From Hoplostethus atlanticus (taxonomy: Eukaryota > Chordata > Actinopteri > Trachichthyiformes > Trachichthyidae), in the NCBI GenBank assembly GCA_034670405.1, contig JAXDDX010000001.1:10368501-10432500 (forward strand): 64,000 nt of DNA, in the 5' to 3' direction. How positions within the stretch are numbered: the stretch's first letter is position 1; the number at the start of each line of letters is the position of its first letter. Both the position numbers and the translations under genes were made by a program. Positions 1 to 11,020 of the stretch are shown one piece after another. Under the pieces are notes generated by a model, which was not told the DNA's origin, did no database searches, and saw only the letters and a list, made by a program, of their open reading frames with translations.

Positions 1-942
1 CCGCAACTCATGTCAAGGAAGGAGAATTTCATGTTCCAGCACTCTGAGAAAACGGCAATCTGAATACATTTTAATACTTTAATACTTAATACTTTAATAC
101 TTAATAGTTAACTAGTGGCTTTGTTGCAATGACTTGGTGTTTGTGGACCAGTAGCTGCAATCCCTCTAGCTGTGTGAGCTCCATAGCATGAGCATATAGT
201 TGTTGTTTTTTGGTTAAGAGCCAGTCTCTGGGTCTGAAATATGAGAATATGTTATTTGAGAGGCCACAATGTTCTCTCAAGTAATATACGTCAGACGAAA
301 AACTACGGGGGCATACAGCACATAGCTGAATTTGGACAAAAAGCCGACTACAGCACCTCATTCTATAACATTACGATCCAGGTTCACTCATCGACATACA
401 TACAGAAACCCAGTGTTCTGCTTACTGCTACCATAGCAAGATCATATGATGTTGCTAAGGTAAATTTGTGATGAATTTGGTTGTTTATTCACTCAGCCAA
501 GCAGCATTTTGCCCTGCGTAGCTGTGTCTGACCTCCTTCTGTTGTATTGTGACTTACCTGTGTCCTTGTCTCTCTTTCCCTCTCCCCCTTTTCTTCCACT
601 CCTCACATACTGTATCCCTCTCCAACACTCGCTCTTTCTCGAAGATTCGTAAACTGGAGGTAAAGCATGCCGTTTAAAGCCGGCCCTGAATTCGGTTTCG
701 TCCTTTTGAGTTCTTCTTAAGTTTTTCAGGAACAGGATTTTGGTTTATACTGTCTTTACATTTATATGTTTGTGTGAGTTTTTGTGGGACTGAAGCCCGG
801 TCGTTACTCCCCCCTAAAGTGCTTTGTTTTCAGTTTCTTTTAAGTTGGTCCTGAATGCCAAATTGGTGCTGTGTATTTGTTTTATTGTCTACTAGATGGC
901 CTGCAAATGGACTCTAATGTGTCTGTCAATACTGTAATGCAG

Positions 943-1059
943 ATGACCATATCCCAGCTGAAAGCAGAGCTGGAGAAGGGCCCCCAAGAAGCAGCCGTCT
1001 ACACACAGCAGATCCACCAACTGCAGAGTAATCTGAACAATTTGAAACAACAAAGCCAG
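943..1059 (+). CDS. eea1: eea1 exon a (coiled coil)
   Basis: 39 codons, [20 protein letters not shown] onward, phase 0 at both ends. Acceptor tgcag, donor gtaaca. First eea1 exon recognised in the window. Confidence 0.9.
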
Positions 1060-3916
1060 GTAACACACACACCAAACAAATACCTAACTACAGTTATTTT
1101 AGTCATGTGACAGTTTCTACAATTCTGAACAGATAACTGCAAGCACAAACATGTCTGCTATGGCCATCTGCCAAGCAATATACAGAAAAAGATTGTTCGC
1201 AGTTCCCTTTTACTACAGTAATGTTAACAGGCCTCGCCAACTGCCCTTCACCACAGAACATGCCAGCCTACTTTCTGTAAACCTTCCTCTGTTGCTCGGC
1301 ATCAGCCGTTATCACAGTGCCCTGCTGTCACCAGGCTATGTGAGCCTTCACTGGCAACCTAGACACGTTGACAAATCACACACAGGTCTATAATTAAACC
1401 AGCAGGGGGGGATCTTTGCCATGCCAGCTCCGTCACTTGGGGTGAAATACGATCACAGGTAACCACGTTGATGCACTGGGGGAGCAGAGGCTTTTTGGTC
1501 AGGGTGCCTGCCAGAGATTAAGTCCTCCCATGTCTGTTGCATCGCTCTCCTAGCCAAGTAGGTTTCTGGATGAAAGAGGGATTAGGGACCTGGATCTACC
1601 AACAGGACCACTCCCCACCCCCCCCCCCCCCCGCCCCAGGATACCCTGAGGCCTGATCCAGACTTTTATCACAGGAGAAAAGAGACAACACTGGTCAGGC
1701 AGACAGGGAGGGATAGAGGATCGGTACTAAGAACAGACAGGTGAACATTCAAAAGGGGTTTCATTGAACCATAACGCCAGGATTAGAGATAAGCGATTCA
1801 GTAGCAATGACGTGACAATGTGAAAGGGGGGCGGCAACAAGGCCATGAGAAGGAGAGGGATGAACAAAAGAGGAGGGAAAGAACATCAAGCCTCCAGAGA
1901 GGGATTGGGAGACAGCCATAAATGTGGGGTCAGCTGCTGTGCGTGACTAAGAGCCAGCAGGCAGAACAGGTTTACTGTACGTCTATGATGTCCAGGAGCC
2001 CTGTCACACTCCCTAGTTAGCAGCACACTTCACTGTTAACAACATTTTGTTCTTTATCACCCTGCTGCCAAGTTTACTGCAAGAGTTTACTGCGAGGGCA
2101 CATGCCGTACACATACCCTGGTATTCCAAGCCCCGTGTCGTAAAACCTTCCCTTAGAAATGTCATTCCACACCTTTATTGTTGATGGTTTTTCTGAAGTG
2201 AGGTGACAGTGTTCTTTTCCATAGGACATCACATGTGACGCTGGTGGTCGTGCCTCGGTGCAGCTCCTATCACACTCACATACTTGTTCCAGTGTGGCTT
2301 CATTAATGACTTAGTCAATTGATGTTGAATCTTTTAAGTACTATCAATTTTCATTTTCATGAGACCCTATGCCATGAAACCTGAGAGATGATTTTACACC
2401 ATAATATTTTGTGTCCCATGTCCCATTCTGTATGGAGATGTCTAACAGCCAGTGCTCGTCTGACCCAAGTTATCTTGTACTCTCCTCCTCTCACAGAGCC
2501 TGTCTGAAAAGCTGGCACGTAAGGAGAACGAGTACCAGGAACTGAAGGAGCAGCTGGGAGCTGAGCAGGCTGCCAAGAAGGGAGTCCAGGACAACCTGCA
2601 CCAGAGGGAGCTGGAGGTTCAAGAGCTCCAGGGCAGGGCCACGGGGGCCGAGGCCTCCCTGCAGAAGGCCCAGGCAGAGCTTGGAGAGAAGGGTGAGGAG
2701 GTGGCCAAGTTGAAGACGGAGGTTGTGGAACTGGAGGTGAAGCACGGGGAGCTGAAGGTTGAGAGGAAACAGTTACAACAGCAGAGGGAGGAGAAAGAGA
2801 GTCAAGGTGCTCAGCAGCAGAGCGAGATCAGTCAAGTGAGTAAACTAACAATGTACACACACAGACCAGTGCAGACAAGGATAATCCCAGTTATTTTCAA
2901 CCTGGGCCTCATTTTAGTACTTTTTGCAGTCATGCCATGCCCCCCTCATATGTGCATGAAAGCCGACAGCCATTATTGATGACATTTTGATCAGAATTGA
3001 TGGGCATGATGGCAGAAACTAGAAAAATAAGGCCCAGGTTGAAAATAACCGGAATTATCCTTTAAATCAATAGAGATGGGCATTCTCAGATCAAGCTGAT
3101 CACTATATGACCAAATCAGTCAAACATATTACTTATTACTTTTGCTTACACCAATTTAGAACAAGGTGGAAGGGGTTAAAGCTAGGGATGAATTAAAAAA
3201 TAAAGGTATCGGCAGAAGTTAATAATAAATAACCCAAAAAATATTGTACATGTAATATGTTGGTCATAGTTTGAGGCATCCAGACATCCACATCTATTAA
3301 CTAAAAGATTGATTGTGCAAATCACTACGGTATATGTATCTTTAGACTCATCTGACCATTGTCCATCTTAATTGTCATCTTTCTCTCTATGCTCTTCCCC
3401 CAGCTGCATGCTAAGCTGCTGGAGGCGGAGAGGCAGCTTGGCGAGGTGCAGGGCCGTCTGAAGGAACAGAGGCAACTCTCTGGGGAGAAACTGAAGGACC
3501 GTGAGCAGCAAGCAGCTGACCTCCAGCTCAAACTCTCACGTGCTGAGGAGCAGGTAGGCATTTAGATGAAACTTTAATGATCCCTGTGGGGAAATTGGGT
3601 CATTGCAATAGCAGAAAAGAGACTATAGATATAAATAGAGCAAACGGGGAGTACAGAAGATGATTCTGCCAACAATTCCAACAAAATAACATATTGAGCT
3701 TGATACAACAAATAAATAAAGTTTGCAGTTTGCATCATCCACCCTTCACATCATCAGATTTACAGAATATGGAAAAGCTTACACACAAATGCAGTGGATA
3801 ATGTAATTGGATAACAGAAACAACATAGTGGGGAAATAATGACAACAGTAAGATCCACAAAAATGACCAAAATAAATGAAAATAGCAGGACAACCAACCA
3901 GGCGAGTGTGTAATGA

Positions 3917-3951
<35 letters not shown>

Positions 3952-6900
3952 GAGAGTTTCAAGAATCGCACACAAATTCAGTGCACATATTAATTCCCTT
4001 CTCATAATCATGTTTTCCATCTTTTGTTCCTCCAGATGAAGGAGAGCGCCAGTAAGAACACAGACCTACAGCACCAGCTGGAGAAGGCCAAGCAGCAGCA
4101 CCAGGAGCTACAGGCGCTGCAGCAGAGCACCAACGGCAAGCTCCGGGAGGCACAGGTACTGCACGCAGGAAAAGCCCTCACAGCTGCAATGAAAAACAGC
4201 ATTCTCAACAATATCATATCAACATCAAGCCACGAGAGGGTGTGCTGTACAGAGAGTTTTAAAACAGCCAAGAGGTGTTTAACTCTGTTGCAGACAAATC
4301 CCTGTAACAAAATGAAGGCAAATAGAAACATCTAGTGTATAGGTAATATATCTTGATGTAAAACACTGCAATACACGGCCACAGAGAGTTTATCGAGTAT
4401 TTTACAATGGCTTCAAAATTGACTATCCGCCAATCAGAACGTAGGACCAGAACTATCTGTTTGTTAACTTCAGTTTAATGTTCCCCATTTATACCTCATA
4501 CATAACATTAAAACCCCAACATAAAACAAAATGAAATGAAAATGAAAACACCTTGCAAAATACCTGATGTCATTTTTCTGCTATGCTGGCTTGCCTTTAT
4601 GCTTTAGAATGACCTGGAGCAGGTGTTGCGTCAGATCGGGGATAAGGACCAGAAGATCCAAAACCTGGAGGCTCTGCTGCAGAAGAGTAAGGACATTGTG
4701 AGCCAGCTGGAGGCAGAGAGAGAAGACCTGTGTGCCAAGATCCAGGCTGGGGAGGGAGAGACAGCCGTGCTCAACCAGCTAAAAGAGAAAAACCACACAC
4801 TACAAGAACAGGTGGATGCACACACATACACACATTTACACACTCTCTACTGGGAAAGTCCATAACCATGTAGCAGGAATGCAGACTCACTCTGATACTA
4901 TATTGCAAAGGACTACATACATACATACATACATACATACATACATACATACATTCATACATTCATACACAAAGAACTAGGAAATGTCTCAAAGCTGCAG
5001 CAGAGGACCATAATCTAATCATAGTTTAGCACCATAAATAAAGGGTACTAGTATACCATAATCATGACATAAACAATCAATCATAATGTGAGCTTATAAC
5101 CAAATCTGTATATGGGGGATTTAAAGGTGACCCAGTTGACAGACAAGCTGAAGAACCAATCAGAGAGCCACAAACAGGCCCAGGATAACCTCCACGAGCA
5201 GGTCCAGGAGCAGAAGACCCTGCTGCGTTCGGCCCAGGACCGAGCACAGAGCCTGGAGACCTCAGTCACTGAACTCACCGCCCAGCTCACAGAGAGCAAG
5301 GAGAAGGTGGCCCAGCTGGACACTCAGGTAACCATCTGAATAGCATGTATGGATAACATATATTGATGTTTAGATGGCTGATCCAAACAGATTTTTTAAC
5401 AAAGAGGATGACAATCTTTGTTGGTCTATTTTCCCCTCAGCTGAAGGCTAAAACAGAGATGTTGCTGTCTGCGGAGGCAGCCAAGGCTGCTCAGCGGGCC
5501 GACCTGGAGAACCACCTGGAGACTGCTCAGCATGCACTGCAGGACAAGCAGCAGGTCAGCTCCCTCTCAGGGCTACTGATGTTAAAATTGTAGTAATCCA
5601 CAGCACATAGCCTTAGTTTTCTAATTGAACATTGACATCGCCTCACCTCGTCTTGCCTCGTCTCGCTCATCTGCTCCCTCTCCCACTGTTTTGTGTAGGA
5701 GCTGAGCAAAACTCAGAAGAAATTGAAGGAGCAGGCCCAGAGGCTGAAAGAGAGGCAGGAGCAGAGCAACCAGTTGGAAACCAGCCTGAAGGAATGCAAA
5801 GACACACTACTGACCTCAGAACAGCGTATAGAGCAGTTGGAGGGGGTCAGTAAGGTCAGTGTTTGGAGTACTTGACATTGGACTGTCAGAGCATGTGTGT
5901 CTACTTAACCTTAACCTGTCTAAAGTCTAAGTCTAAACCATGCACATATTGATGGTCACCTCTGGGGTTATTTTACTTTTTTTATTTTATTTTAAGGTCA
6001 AGATGAAAGGCTTGCTAGTAGCCTGTTTCTCATGCCCTGAGTATAAATGTTTCATGTTATCTGAAGTGAGTCTGGTGTGTTAATCTGTGACAGAAATTGG
6101 AGTCACAGGTGGTGGAGGTGCAGGCTGCACGAGACCAGGCGCAGCAGGAAGTGCAGAAGCTCCAGAAGGAGGGTTCAGAGGTAAAGAGGAAGGCCAAGGA
6201 GCTAGAGCGCCTGCTGGACACTGAGAAAGCAGGGTGAGATACAGTATACTGGGGCATCGATGTTGAAACATATCTGACAGAGACTTGTTAGTGATGATTG
6301 TACATTCATGTACCAGTATTTTGTTCTCTTGTTGGTTCTGCTATATTTTAACGAATTACTCCTAACATACCATGCATGTCTTTCCATTGTTAAGGGCTGC
6401 AACACTACAAGAGGAACTGAAGAAAAAGGCAGCTACTTTGAGTGACAGCCGGCAGAAACTGGAGCAATCTGAGCAGGAGAAAGCTGCTCTAAAGGTTAAC
6501 CTGGACAAGGTGACCCAAGAGGGGCAGGCCCGGCAAGCGGAGCTGGACAGGAAAGCCCAGGGCTTGGCAACAGATTTACTAAAGGCCCAACAGGAGAAAG
6601 ACACTCAAGGGAAGGAGCTTGTTTCTATTAAAGAAAGCCTAGCCAAGGCCAATAAGGCACTGAAAGAGAGTCAAAGTCAACTGGACAAGGAGAGGAAGAG
6701 CAATAAGGCAGCCATGGAGGAGAAGGTAGGCTCAGTGAAATGCAATCTGGTTCAAGTTCAGCTCAGATCAGTTCAACATAATTATCCTACACTGGGAATT
6801 TGTCGTGCAGCATGGAGTAACAAATGTCCACATAAGTACAACTCCAGTGCAACTCTCATCTGTGCTTTACTACGCTCCTTAGGAAAAGTCCAATGAGAAG

Positions 6901-9401
6901 GCCAGACAGGAGCTTCTGAAGAGCAGCGAGGCCGTCAACAAGGCGTTGAAAGAAGCCAAAGAGCAGATGGAGCAGATCAGAGAGGTAAGCTTACAGAAAA
7001 TGTAGAGGAAGCATTGCTGTGACAAAGGGAACATCTTAAAATCTGTTGTGTGTCTGCAAATGTCAGGCAGAGAAAGGGTTGAAGACGCAGCTGGCTACCC
7101 TAGGAGAGCAGCACTCCAAGAGTCAAGAGGCACTGAAAGAGAAGGAGAATGGCGTGCAGAAGCTGCAGGCACAGCTGAAGACGGCCCAGGGGTCCTTCGA
7201 ACAGGAGAAGAAGAAACTGGAGAGACAAGTGACGGAGTTAAAGGAAGTCAATGTCAAGAAGGCAAGCAGCATTTTCACCTGTTACATACACATACAGACC
7301 ACCACATGCTTACTGTAGCTGCTGTTATTATACTAACCACGTAACCACCTACATTGACAGGGTGGATATTTACCTGTACTTTTTATTTGCTGTGAAGTAC
7401 TTTGTATTTTGTGCATGCCTGTCTTGAGAGCCAAAGTGTTTGTGTGTATGAATGTGTGTGTATTGTGCTCTCCTCTCCAGGCTGAAGAGGAGAGCAGGCT
7501 GAGGACACAGGTGTCAGGGCTGGGCCAGGAGCTGGCCTCTGAGAGGAGCCGGACAGCCGAGCTCCAGAAGGCCTTCGAGCAGAGCCAGGAAGGCCTCGCC
7601 AAGCTCCAGTCTGACTACTATGGCAAGGAGTCCGAGGTCTCTGCACTGCGCCAGGACCTCGAGGTAGGTTTATTCGAGGATGGGGTGGGCGGGCAGGGGC
7701 TGAAGGATATGTCATGTTGACTGTTGAATTCATAGGGGAGTAGTGTTGTATTTTTTGTCGAATCACGTTCAACAAATTTTCAGTTATCAATGTGAGCCCA
7801 CCATCTTTAGTTGTAGTGACTAATATTTCTGTGGCCAGACCGGGTTTATCAGGTGTAGATAACGCTGTCTGGATCATTCTGGCCATGGTGAATGTTAAGC
7901 ACATTTTCCAGACTGCCCACTCTCCTAATATATTACATTAATATATATATAAATTAAAATAAATAAATAAATAAATATAAAAGTTTTAGATGTTAAACCC
8001 TCTAAAACTTTTATATTTATTTATTCATTTATTTTAATTTATTTGCTGTAGCTGGAATGGAGGTAAAGCAGGGGGTCAATGGTTCTGGGAGACTGATGTT
8101 AATTGATATGTGTTGATATATGAGTATTAGCCTGCAAAGTGAATATAAGCCCCTCTGAGTAGTTCCAACATAGTCACGCAGTGGGGAATGATTTCTCTCC
8201 CTGCCACCCTAGCCAGGGAATGACCCTGTGTGACCTTTGTCTGGCCGTAGATGTCAGAGGAGAAGCTGAGCCTGGCCCAGGAGGAGCTGGCTGCTAACCG
8301 GACCCATCAGATGGGCTTAGAGGCTCAGATACAGGAACTGAAGAAGGGCCGAGTCTCTCTGGACCAGGAGCTGGCCAAGCGGGACAAGAGGCTCCAACAG
8401 CAGGATCAAGCACTGAAGGAGCTACAGAAACAACAGGTGTGACCGTTAGACACTTACAGCTGACGATGTATGACGTGACTGAGTTCATGTCTTCTAAATT
8501 GTGCCTACTCGCCCAGGGTCTCGCTAAGGAGGAGCTGGAGAAGGAGAAGGGCAAAGTAGAGGAGCTGAACAAGGCCAAGACTGCCCTGGAAAACAACAGC
8601 AGCAGACTGACCTCTGAGCTCAAAGCACTGGCAGAGAAGAGTGGGAAGGTTGCTTACCTTTTTCATCTTGCACAGTAATGTCTTAGTAGTAGACGTGAAA
8701 TGGCTGATCTGCTAAGATCATTCCGCTTGAGTGATAGATGTGTGTATTGTGTATTGACCACCAGGGGACTCCATTCCTCCTGAAAGAAGAAAGCATCATT
8801 CCTCTTTTAGTTGTGAACCAACTATTAGACATGCAGTTACATATCTGTTGTGTTTTAGGAGCTGGGTGAGTTGCGGGAAGCCAAACAGCTGTTGATCCAG
8901 CAGAAACTGGAGGTGCAGGGCCAGGTGGAGGCGGCCGAGGCTGCCCTGGAGCAGGAGCAGAAGGAGCACCAGGCCTCCAGGGGCAGCGTGGCCCAGAGAG
9001 AGGGACAGCTCCTTGCCCAAACCAAGGAGGTCCAGGCTCAGTTGGTAGGCTCACCCGCCAATGCTGTCCATCCATGATTATTCTTCCGTAATTTCCATTT
9101 GCAACGTGTCACTCCCCCTCTCGAAGATTCATTATGTGACATTAGCCGTGCCTTCCTCCCAAAGGCGGCAGAGAAGCGAGCCCGAGAAGAGCAGGTGAAG
9201 CGCGGGGAGGAGGCGGAAGCTAAGATGGCCGTGCAGGTGACCGCTCTGAATGAGAACGTGGCTACGCTGAAGAGAGAGTGGCAGGGCAGTCAGCGGCGGG
9301 TCAGCGAGCTCGAGAAACAGACCGATGATCTGAGGGGAGAGATCGCTGTGCTGGAGGCCACGGTCCAGAACAACCAGGATGAGAGACGGGCTCTACTGGA
9401 G

Positions 9402-9435
<34 letters not shown>

Positions 9436-10674
9436 TCGTGTTCAGCGTTACCCTGCACTGTAACAAATCCTTGGATTACTTGAGAAAAATAAAACAAGCC
9501 TTAAATTGTTTTGAATGTAGTTGAGTGGCCTTGAAGGTCACTGAAGTGTATTGATTTAAAGTAAAGTAAGACACTCGCAGTGTTTATATGACATTCAGTT
9601 GCAGTATGCCAGTGTACTGTAAACTGGATGACAGAGATGCTTACAGAGAAGACTCTCCCTTTCCTAGCATCAACAATATTCTGGGGACACTGAGAAACTC
9701 TTGCAACTCATATGCATTACTACTGCTGTTCAGTTCAGGAATGATGTGACTGATTTATTTGTTTTTTAAACTTTCATCCATTGACTTTGTGAGATTATGT
9801 AATTTTGAGACCTTGAATCTGCAAATAGAAGATGTGAAGTTGTTGCAAGACCCTAGTCACCGTTGTTCTGCGGTTGTGGTTTCAGGTGCGTGAAAGGTGA
9901 GGGTGAAATCGAGAAACTGCAAGGCAAGGTGGTGGAGATGAGGAGGAAGATGGATGACACAACAGCAGCCATGCAAGAACTGGGCAGAGAGAACCAGTCA
10001 CTGCAGGTCAGACGCCTAACACCGCACATCTTGTTGGACACTGACGAAACATAGTGTGTTTAGCAGACAGCGGTGTAGTGAACGGTCTAGTAAAAACCCA
10101 TTTATAGCACAGACAGGCAGTGATGTGCCGAACAGCTTGTCTCCGATCGTAACTCTCGCCGTTGGTCCTGCCTGCAGATCAAACAGTCCCAGTCTCTGAC
10201 CAGGAAGTGGGCCGAGGATCACGAGGTGCAGAACTGCATGGCCTGCGGGAAGGGCTTCTCTGTCACCGTCAGGAAGGTGAGAGTTTAGGGGGCGTGGATG
10301 TTGACATGCAGCGGGATCGAAAAGAGGGAATAGATCACTGCTGTTTAAGCTTCTCTCCACTGGCTCCCTGTAAAATTTGGGCTCCGTTTTAAGACTTGAA
10401 ATCACATAATTACAAACTCACTTTTTTAGGATTGCTTGTATTTGATTTTATTTATGATGACTGTCTTATGCTTCTGTCGTGTTACATTTAGTTTTTATTT
10501 TATTGGTAGCTCTACTTAACGTAACCTCTCCTCTCCCCCGTGAATACGCAGCACCATTGCAGACATTGTGGAAACATTTTCTGCGGCGAGTGTTCGTGTA
10601 GGAACGCCCTGACGCCCTCCTCTAAGAAGCCAGTGCGGGTGTGTGAGACGTGCTTCGAGGATCTCCAAGGCTGA
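943..10674 (+). CDS. eea1: eea1, early endosome antigen 1, 3' 20 exons (partial)
   Basis: EEA1 is a long parallel coiled-coil tether on early endosomes. It binds Rab5-GTP and phosphatidylinositol 3-phosphate and promotes SNARE-driven fusion. Twenty exons join without a frame break into 1,145 codons plus stop. Roughly residues 1-1080 are heptad-rich coiled coil. The last 60 residues are a FYVE finger with WAED, RKHHCRHCG and RVC motifs and eight zinc-ligand cysteines at window residues 1092, 1095, 1108, 1111, 1116, 1119, 1136 and 1139. Blocks such as [20 protein letters not shown] and [20 protein letters not shown] are near-identical to the mammalian protein. From memory human EEA1 has 1,411 residues, so about 265 N-terminal residues, including the C2H2 finger that also binds Rab5, lie upstream. 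Identification is firm; single exon edges could shift by a few bases. Confidence 0.96.
1060..2496 (+). other. eea1 intron, no gene seen
   Basis: A 1.4 kb intron. The only feature seen is a C-run near 1616-1636. An 80-codon open frame at 1151-1393 has no recognisable content. Confidence 0.7.
2497..2835 (+). CDS. eea1: eea1 exon b (coiled coil)
   Basis: 113 codons, [20 protein letters not shown] to QQQSEISQ, phase 0. It contains the conserved [11 protein letters not shown] block. Donor gtgagt. Confidence 0.93.
2877..3064. mobile_element. Short inverted-repeat element (MITE) in eea1 intron
   Basis: The left end (2877-2908, aaggataatcccagttattt...) and the right end (3031-3063) are about 32-bp inverted repeats with a few mismatches, enclosing about 120 bp of non-coding DNA. 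No transposase is present, so it would be non-autonomous. A related end occurs at 43126-43170 in an itpr2 intron. Superfamily not determined. Confidence 0.7.
3404..3553 (+). CDS. eea1: eea1 exon c (coiled coil)
   Basis: 50 codons, [20 protein letters not shown] to LSRAEEQ, phase 0. Strong acceptor cttcccccag, donor gtaggc. Confidence 0.94.
3919..3950. repeat. (GT)n(GA)n microsatellite
   Basis: About eleven GT units followed by GA units, inside an eea1 intron. Confidence 0.9.
4036..4155 (+). CDS. eea1: eea1 exon d (coiled coil)
   Basis: 40 codons, [20 protein letters not shown] to GKLREAQ, phase 0. Donor gtactg. Confidence 0.93.
4608..4811 (+). CDS. eea1: eea1 exon e (coiled coil)
   Basis: 68 codons, [20 protein letters not shown] to NHTLQEQ, phase 0. 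One of the most conserved coiled-coil stretches in the gene. Confidence 0.95.
4913..4968. repeat. (CATA)n microsatellite
   Basis: About 13 tetranucleotide units, the last ones interrupted by CATT, inside an eea1 intron. Confidence 0.95.
5127..5327 (+). CDS. eea1: eea1 exon f (coiled coil)
   Basis: 67 codons, [20 protein letters not shown] to KVAQLDTQ, phase 0. The acceptor (ttaaag) has a poor pyrimidine tract, but the frame and homology fix it. Confidence 0.92.
5441..5554 (+). CDS. eea1: eea1 exon g (coiled coil)
   Basis: 38 codons, [20 protein letters not shown] to ALQDKQQ, phase 0. Confidence 0.94.
5699..5854 (+). CDS. eea1: eea1 exon h (coiled coil)
   Basis: 52 codons, [20 protein letters not shown] to IEQLEGVSK, phase 0. 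Donor gtcagt. Confidence 0.9.
6094..6233 (+). CDS. eea1: eea1 exon i (coiled coil)
   Basis: [20 protein letters not shown] to LLDTEKAG. 140 bp, leaving two bases of a Gly codon that the next exon completes. Confidence 0.9.
6395..6725 (+). CDS. eea1: eea1 exon j (coiled coil)
   Basis: 331 bp. The first base completes Gly, then [20 protein letters not shown] to KAAMEEK, phase 0 at the end. Donor gtaggc. Confidence 0.92.
6883..6984 (+). CDS. eea1: eea1 exon k (coiled coil)
   Basis: 34 codons, [20 protein letters not shown] to EQMEQIRE, phase 0. Donor gtaagc. Confidence 0.9.
7067..7261 (+). CDS. eea1: eea1 exon l, ends at a GC donor
   Basis: 65 codons, [20 protein letters not shown] to LKEVNVKK. 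The coding frame runs to AAG|gcaagc, a GC rather than GT donor, and phase 0 matches the next exon. Confidence 0.87.
7481..7663 (+). CDS. eea1: eea1 exon m (coiled coil)
   Basis: 61 codons, [20 protein letters not shown] to LRQDLE, phase 0. It contains [12 protein letters not shown], matching mammalian EEA1. Confidence 0.94.
7951..8040. repeat. 40-bp near-perfect hairpin in eea1 intron
   Basis: The arms 7951-7990 and 8001-8040 are reverse complements at 39 of 40 positions, separated by a 10-base loop (tgttaaaccc). The arms are AT-rich, with an internal (AAAT)n run and a unique aagttttaga at the loop end. Confidence 0.9.
8251..8436 (+). CDS. eea1: eea1 exon n (coiled coil)
   Basis: 62 codons, [20 protein letters not shown] to LKELQKQQ, phase 0. 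Confidence 0.93.
8517..8648 (+). CDS. eea1: eea1 exon o (coiled coil)
   Basis: 44 codons, [20 protein letters not shown] to LAEKSGK, phase 0. The donor gttgct is weak. Confidence 0.88.
8859..9044 (+). CDS. eea1: eea1 exon p (coiled coil)
   Basis: 62 codons, [20 protein letters not shown] to KEVQAQL, phase 0. Donor gtaggc. Confidence 0.93.
9165..9403 (+). CDS. eea1: eea1 exon q; donor sits on a (GT)n tract
   Basis: 239 bp, [20 protein letters not shown] to DERRALLER. It ends two bases into Arg. The donor GT is the first unit of a (GT)n microsatellite running to about 9434, so the donor context is repeat DNA. Confidence 0.92.
9886..10006 (+). CDS. eea1: eea1 exon r (Rab5-binding/pre-FYVE coil)
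   Basis: 121 bp. The first base completes Arg, then [20 protein letters not shown] to GRENQSLQ. In the family this segment next to the FYVE domain contributes to Rab5 binding and dimerisation. Confidence 0.94.
10178..10276 (+). CDS. eea1: eea1 exon s (start of FYVE finger)
   Basis: 33 codons, [20 protein letters not shown] then [13 protein letters not shown]. It carries the WxxD motif and the first CxxC zinc pair. Confidence 0.96.
10552..10674 (+). CDS. eea1: eea1 last exon (FYVE finger and stop)
   Basis: 40 codons plus [23 protein letters not shown] to CFEDLQG. It holds the remaining six zinc cysteines, the basic PI3P-binding patch and the RVC motif. It ends at DLQG like the mammalian protein. 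Confidence 0.97.
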   Translation, partial: HHCRHCGNIFCGECSCRNALTPSSKKPVRVCETCFEDLQG

Positions 10675-10676
10675 TT

Positions 10677-10742
10677 TCCCTCTCACCCCACTACCCCCCC
10701 CCTATCACCCCCCCTCCCCCACTACCCCCCCCCCCCCCCCCC
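10677..10742. repeat. Poly-C tract just after the eea1 stop
   Basis: Runs of C broken by single A or T bases, ending in an almost uninterrupted C-run of about 19. Such tracts can form i-motif/quadruplex structures and are prone to sequencing error. Confidence 0.9.
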
Positions 10743-10937
10743 AGTGGACAGGAGAAGGCGTGTCTCGTCATATTCAATGTGCACTATAACAGACAGACCC
10801 CATGGAAAGACACCCATCTTCCTGTGACCACAGTAGTTCGGCTCTGGCTCTGGTGTGAAGGGTGCTGGGTTTTGGGGGCATTAGTCTGGGAACCACAGCA
10901 GAAGAGGATGGAATAAGGGGTTTTACTGAGGAGACAC

Positions 10938-11020
10938 ACCAGAGCCACGGGATGGGGACGGGATAGGGCAGAATGGGACGAGATAGGGAGGAATGGGATG
11001 GGATAGGGCGGGATAGTGCG
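10938..11020. repeat. G-rich degenerate short tandem repeat
   Basis: Repeats of roughly gggatagggnggaat in the eea1 3' UTR. Multiple GGG runs on the mRNA strand could form a G-quadruplex. Confidence 0.75.

Noticed and set aside
645-659. Possible 15-bp micro-exon (IRKLE) with acceptor ctcgaag and donor gtaaag before the first eea1 exon
   Set aside because: Splice-like ends, but the five residues have no counterpart in EEA1 just before the TISQL block and the acceptor is weak.
8683-9075. 130-codon minus-strand open frame
   Set aside because: Antisense shadow of eea1 exon p; proline-rich only because the coiled-coil codons are read backwards.
10355-10410. LINE-like phrase ([12 protein letters not shown]) in the last eea1 intron
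   Set aside because: Only about 15 residues; too short to call a mobile element.
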